In this document: piece after piece, positions 58,776 through 64,000 of the stretch
Numbering within the stretch: the stretch's first letter is position 1
Layout: every line of letters starts with the position of its first letter
Assembly (NCBI RefSeq): GCF_002814235.1
Contig: NZ_PHSU01000009.1
Coordinates: forward strand, 141,920 to 205,919
Reading direction: 5' to 3'
DNA: 64,000 bases
Source of the DNA: Pseudomonas sp. QS1027
GTDB lineage: Bacteria; Pseudomonadota; Gammaproteobacteria; Pseudomonadales; Pseudomonadaceae
Translations under genes and position numbers: made by a program
Notes under the pieces: model-generated
What the model was told of the DNA's origin: nothing
The model's database searches: none
What the model saw: the letters and a program-made list of their open reading frames with translations, nothing else

Positions 58776-60053
58776 ATGAATAGAACTCTCTACAGCTTTT
58801 TGTTTCATCTGGGGCTGCCGCTGGTGGCGTTGCGTCTATGGCTGCGGGCGCGCAAGGCGCCGGCTTATGCCCGGCGCGTCGGCGAGCGGTTTGCCCGTGG
58901 CCTGCCGGTGCTGCGCCCGGACGGGATCTGGGTGCACGCGGTATCGGTCGGCGAGAGCATTGCCGCCGCGCCGATGATCCGTGCCTTGCTGGCGAAGTAT
59001 CCGCAGTTGCCGATCACGGTCACCTGCATGACGCCTACCGGCTCCGAACGGATCAAGGCGCTGTTCGCCGACGAGCCGCGAATCCAGCATTGCTACCTGC
59101 CTTACGATTTGCCGTGGGCGGCGGCGCGTTTTCTCGAAGCGGCCCGGCCGAAGCTGGCGGTGATCATGGAAACCGAGCTGTGGCCCAACCATATCCATCA
59201 GTGCGCCAAACGCGGGATTCCGGTGGCGCTGGCCAATGCGCGGTTGTCGGCGCGTTCGGCCAAGGGTTATGGACGATTCGCCCGTTTGACCCGGCCGATG
59301 CTGGAAGAAATGAGCCTGATCGCGGTGCAGACCGAAGCCGAAGCCGAACGCTTTCGGCATTTGGGCGCGCGGCCTGAATGCGTCGAGGTGACGGGCTCGA
59401 TCAAGTTCGACTTGAGCATCGACCCGCAACTGCTGGTGCGTGCCGCTGAACTGCGTGGGCAATGGCAGGCGCAGGAGCGGCCGGTATGGATCGCCGCAAG
59501 TACCCATGAGGGTGAGGACGCGGTGGTGCTGGCGGCCCATCGGCAATTATTGGGCAACTATCCGAACGCCTTGCTGATTCTGGTGCCGCGCCACCCGGAG
59601 CGCTTCGACAGTGTGTTCGCGTTATGCCAGGAGCAGGGTTTTTCGACCGTACGGCGTTCCAGTGGCGAGCCGGTCAGTGCGCAAACCTCGGTGTTGCTCG
59701 GTGACACCATGGGCGAGTTGCTGTTTCTCTATGCCTTGGCCGATAGCGCGTTTGTCGGCGGCAGCCTGGTGCCCAACGGCGGGCATAACCTGCTGGAGCC
59801 GGCGGCGTTGTGCAAACCGGTGTTGAGCGGGCCGCACCTGTTCAACTTCCTCGAGATCGCTGCATTGATGCGCGAGGCGGGTGCGTTGCAGGAAGTGGAG
59901 GATGCCGAAGGCCTGGCGGTGGCGGTGCAGCGCCTGTTCGAACTGCCGCGCGATGCGCAGAAGATGGGTGAGGCGGGACTGAAGGTGATGCGCGCCAACC
60001 AGGGCGCGTTGCAGCGCTTGCTGGATGGGTTGGGGCGGTTGCTGTCGCGCTAG
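58776..60053 (+). CDS. waaA: 3-deoxy-D-manno-octulosonic acid transferase WaaA
   Basis: 425 aa. N-terminal membrane anchor LFHLGLPLVALRLWLRAR, catalytic Glu in HAVSVGESIAAAP, and VPNGGHNLLEPAALCKPV for CMP binding. It adds Kdo residues to lipid A precursor. ATG 58776 (MNRTLYSFLFHLG). The in-frame extension back to 58638 lies inside the LysR gene and was rejected. Confidence 0.95.
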   Translation: MNRTLYSFLFHLGLPLVALRLWLRARKAPAYARRVGERFARGLPVLRPDGIWVHAVSVGESIAAAPMIRALLAKYPQLPITVTCMTPTGSERIKALFADEPRIQHCYLPYDLPWAAARFLEAARPKLAVIMETELWPNHIHQCAKRGIPVALANARLSARSAKGYGRFARLTRPMLEEMSLIAVQTEAEAERFRHLGARPECVEVTGSIKFDLSIDPQLLVRAAELRGQWQAQERPVWIAASTHEGEDAVVLAAHRQLLGNYPNALLILVPRHPERFDSVFALCQEQGFSTVRRSSGEPVSAQTSVLLGDTMGELLFLYALADSAFVGGSLVPNGGHNLLEPAALCKPVLSGPHLFNFLEIAALMREAGALQEVEDAEGLAVAVQRLFELPRDAQKMGEAGLKVMRANQGALQRLLDGLGRLLSR

Positions 60054-60075
60054 TTCCCATCAGGAGAACGCGATC

Positions 60076-60163
60076 CCTGTAGGAGCCGGCTTGCTGGCGA
60101 TAGCGGCCGGTCAGACGCTGCAAGGCTCACTGGCCTCATCGCCAGCAAGCCGGCTCCTACAGG
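60076..60163. repeat. REP palindrome between waaA and opmH
   Basis: Perfect 26-bp arms, 60076-60101 and 60138-60163, around 36 bases. Flanking GAGAACGC (60064-60071) and GCGTTCTC (60171-60178) extend the pairing. Ends convergent genes waaA and opmH. Confidence 0.85.
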
Positions 60164-60187
60164 TTTTGTGGCGTTCTCAAGAACCCA

Positions 60188-61627
60188 TCAATACTTCGCA
60201 TTGCCCTTCAGATTGGCCGCGGCCGCCTTCGCCAGATCCGGCGGGAGGAAGTCCTTGTCCGGGTTGTAGTCGGCCTTCAGATAGCGCTGCAGGTCATTCA
60301 GGTCGCCCGGGTTCAAGGTGCCCGCCGCCTGCTTCAGGCGCAGGTTGTCGAGAATGTAGTCATAGCGGGTGTTGTTGTAGTCGCGCACCGAGGTGTACAG
60401 CTGACGCTGGGCATCGAGCACATCGACGATATTGCGCGTTCCCACCTGATAACCGATTTCGGTCGCTTCCAGCGCGCTCTGGTTGGAGATGATCGATTGC
60501 TTGCGTGCCTGGACCTGTTCCACATCGGTGTTCACCGCGCGGTGCAGGTTGCGGGTGTTTTCCACCACCTGCCGACGCAGGGCTTCACGCTGCTGTTCGG
60601 TCTGGCTCAGGCGCGAGGTGGATTCACGCACCTGCGAGCTGGTCAGGCCGCCGCTGTAGAGCGGCACACTCAATTGCAGGCCGATCGTGGTCTGCTTCAC
60701 CGGTCCCGCATAGTTCTGACCCAGCGCATTGGGGTTGCCCAGGCCGAAACCGTCGTTGTCGCCGGCCTCGTACTTGGCCACCGCGTCGAGGGTCGGGGCA
60801 TGGCCGGCCTTGCTCTTCCTGAGGGTTTCCTCGGCGGCGCTGACGGCGTAGTTGCTCGCCAGCAGGTTGAGGTTCTGCCGGGCTGCGGTATCGACCCAGG
60901 CCTTGGCGTCATTCGGGGTCGGCGCCAGCACCGGCAAGGTATGGACGATGCCCTGGATCGAGTTGTACTGACGGTTGGTCAGGGTGATCAGGGCTTCGAA
61001 GGCGTCCTCCACCGAACGCTGGGCGACGATCCGGTTGGCCCGCGAGGTGTCGTAGCTGGCCTGGGATTGCAGCACGTCGGTCTTGTCCGACAGGCCGACG
61101 TCGAAGCGCTCGTTGGACTGGTCGAGCTGGCGTTTGAACGCCGCTTCTTCGGCCTTGGTCGAGGCCAGGGTGTCCTGGGCGCGCAGGACCGCGAAGTAGC
61201 TTTCGGCACTTTGCAGGATCAGGTTCTGCTCGGTCGCCGAGAGTTGCAGGGCGGCCTGTTCGTTGATGTCCTTGGCGGCCTGGTACTGGAACCAGCGGTC
61301 GGCCCGGAACAGCGGCTGGGACAGGGTCGCCTGGTAGGTCAGGGCGCTACGGTTCAGGTTCATCGACGGCTGGTCGATGGACGTCTGGACATTGCTCGAA
61401 TTGGCCCCGGCCGAGAGATTCGGCAGCAGGCCGGCGCGGGCCTGGGGGACGACTTCCTTTTGCGCGTCATAGTTGGCGCGGGCGGCGGCCAGGTCGGCGT
61501 TATTGCCCACGGCTTCCTGGTACACGCTGACCAGATCGGTCTTGGCCGTCAGGGGCGTTTCAGCTGCCCAGACCAATCCGTTGGTCGCACAAGACACGGC
61601 CAGGGCCAGTGAAAGTTTGCGCAGCAT
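60188..61627 (-). CDS. opmH: TolC-family outer membrane efflux protein OpmH
   Basis: 479 aa. Signal peptide MLRKLSLALAVSCATNGLVWA, two OEP repeats typical of TolC, LPNLSAGAN and GGLTSSQVRESTSRL, and long coiled-coil segments. The opmH gene lies beside thiC in PAO1 (PA4974), where it is the closest TolC homologue. It forms the outer-membrane duct for efflux or type I secretion. Divergent from the thiC riboswitch. Confidence 0.88.
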   Translation of the reverse strand: MLRKLSLALAVSCATNGLVWAAETPLTAKTDLVSVYQEAVGNNADLAAARANYDAQKEVVPQARAGLLPNLSAGANSSNVQTSIDQPSMNLNRSALTYQATLSQPLFRADRWFQYQAAKDINEQAALQLSATEQNLILQSAESYFAVLRAQDTLASTKAEEAAFKRQLDQSNERFDVGLSDKTDVLQSQASYDTSRANRIVAQRSVEDAFEALITLTNRQYNSIQGIVHTLPVLAPTPNDAKAWVDTAARQNLNLLASNYAVSAAEETLRKSKAGHAPTLDAVAKYEAGDNDGFGLGNPNALGQNYAGPVKQTTIGLQLSVPLYSGGLTSSQVRESTSRLSQTEQQREALRRQVVENTRNLHRAVNTDVEQVQARKQSIISNQSALEATEIGYQVGTRNIVDVLDAQRQLYTSVRDYNNTRYDYILDNLRLKQAAGTLNPGDLNDLQRYLKADYNPDKDFLPPDLAKAAAANLKGNAKY

Positions 61628-61816
61628 GAGACGATTCCTAGAATAAATATTACGGTGGTAATGCGATGGCCGAGGCTACTGCCCGGCTTGCCCAGCGTCA
61701 AGAAGTGCGAGTGTAGTGCCGGGGGCGGGTCGGCAACAATCCTGCATATCTGCCATTTATCCAGACGAATAAGGGGGAGATGGCATTATGTCGCAGTCTT
61801 CTCTACACTCGGCTTG
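61628..61816. promoter_or_regulatory. opmH/thiC divergent promoter region
   Basis: 189 bp. A possible thiC -10, TACACT (61804-61809), would start transcription near 61816, just before aptamer stem P1; the -35 (TGGCAT, 61781-61786) is poor. The opmH promoter was not fixed. A similar CTCTACACTCGG is found before parA (7379-7390). Confidence 0.45.
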
Positions 61817-63955
<2,139 letters not shown>

Positions 63956-63984
63956 TGCGATCTGAGGTAACCGGGCGCTTGTAA

Positions 63985-64000
63985 GGGCCTCTTCGCGGGC
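63985..64000. repeat. Start of a REP element cut by the window end
   Basis: The last 16 bases (GGGCCTCTTCGCGGGC) are identical to 18292-18307 at the start of the putA-side REP, so a REP probably begins here after thiC. The rest is outside the window. Confidence 0.6.

Overview
The window is chromosomal DNA of a Pseudomonas, most likely of the fluorescens/putida side of the genus. This is judged from the GC-rich sequence and strong GC3 bias (which creates very long antisense shadow ORFs), from Pseudomonas-type REP palindromes between genes, and from a gene order that, as remembered, largely follows P. aeruginosa PAO1 from the metY/mscK/dipA/aceEF/glnE region through the LPS-core locus to thiC. 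No tRNA, rRNA, IS element, CRISPR array or prophage is visible.

Layout. (1) 1-7057, minus strand: nine genes overlapping head to tail, part of an aryl-polyene/flexirubin-type pigment cluster. They are a ketosynthase-like chain-length factor, a PlsC-type acyltransferase, two ACPs, a COG4648 membrane protein, an acyl-AMP ligase fused to a hot-dog dehydratase, a GT2 glycosyltransferase, an LpxL-type acyltransferase and an aromatic amino acid ammonia-lyase that runs off the left edge. (2) 7058-9568: an AT-rich divergent region, an orphan ParA ATPase, thioredoxin 2 (trxC) and a HigBA-type toxin-antitoxin pair behind a duplicated operator-like sequence. (3) 9575-18178, minus: selO, mscK, nhaP2 and an acyl-CoA dehydrogenase. 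(4) 18368-24260: divergent putA/putP, with five GTTGCA-core sites (the PutA operator core) between them. (5) 24336-30848: metY, a DUF2165 membrane protein, rlmJ, msrA and the c-di-GMP phosphodiesterase dipA. (6) 31179-35800: aceEF (pyruvate dehydrogenase E2 and E1) with two GntR/FadR-type operator repeats upstream. (7) 36183-54230: glnE, then the LPS inner-core operon waaF-waaC-waaG-waaP and a tandem-kinase protein, a carbamoyltransferase, wapH-like GT4, a variable module (GT2, hexapeptide acetyltransferase, O-antigen ligase), msbA and hldE. (8) 54382-60053: a conserved unknown, an aldo/keto reductase coupled to an FAD oxidoreductase, an SMR efflux gene divergent from a LysR regulator, and waaA. 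(9) 60188-63955: the TolC-like opmH divergent from a TPP riboswitch and thiC.

How the parts work together. Much of the window serves the cell envelope. HldE makes ADP-heptose, WaaA adds Kdo, WaaC/WaaF add heptoses, WaaP and the tandem kinase phosphorylate, the carbamoyltransferase and glycosyltransferases decorate and extend, MsbA flips, and a WaaL-like ligase attaches O antigen. The pigment cluster also makes an outer-membrane lipid. The rest is central metabolism (PDH, proline use, methionine and thiamine synthesis, nitrogen control) and stress repair (MsrA, TrxC, SelO, MscK).

The best leads for a second look are: a thiC leader in which the 3' strand of riboswitch stem P1 can pair instead with an identical downstream hexamer; the PutA site array; the 23-bp repeats upstream of aceE; the ammonia-lyase pigment cluster with its unusual ligase-dehydratase fusion; and an LPS kinase block apparently reduced to WaaP plus one tandem-kinase protein. 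No whole system here is clearly unknown. Starts were chosen from RBS spacing, overlaps and remembered family lengths; no database search was run.
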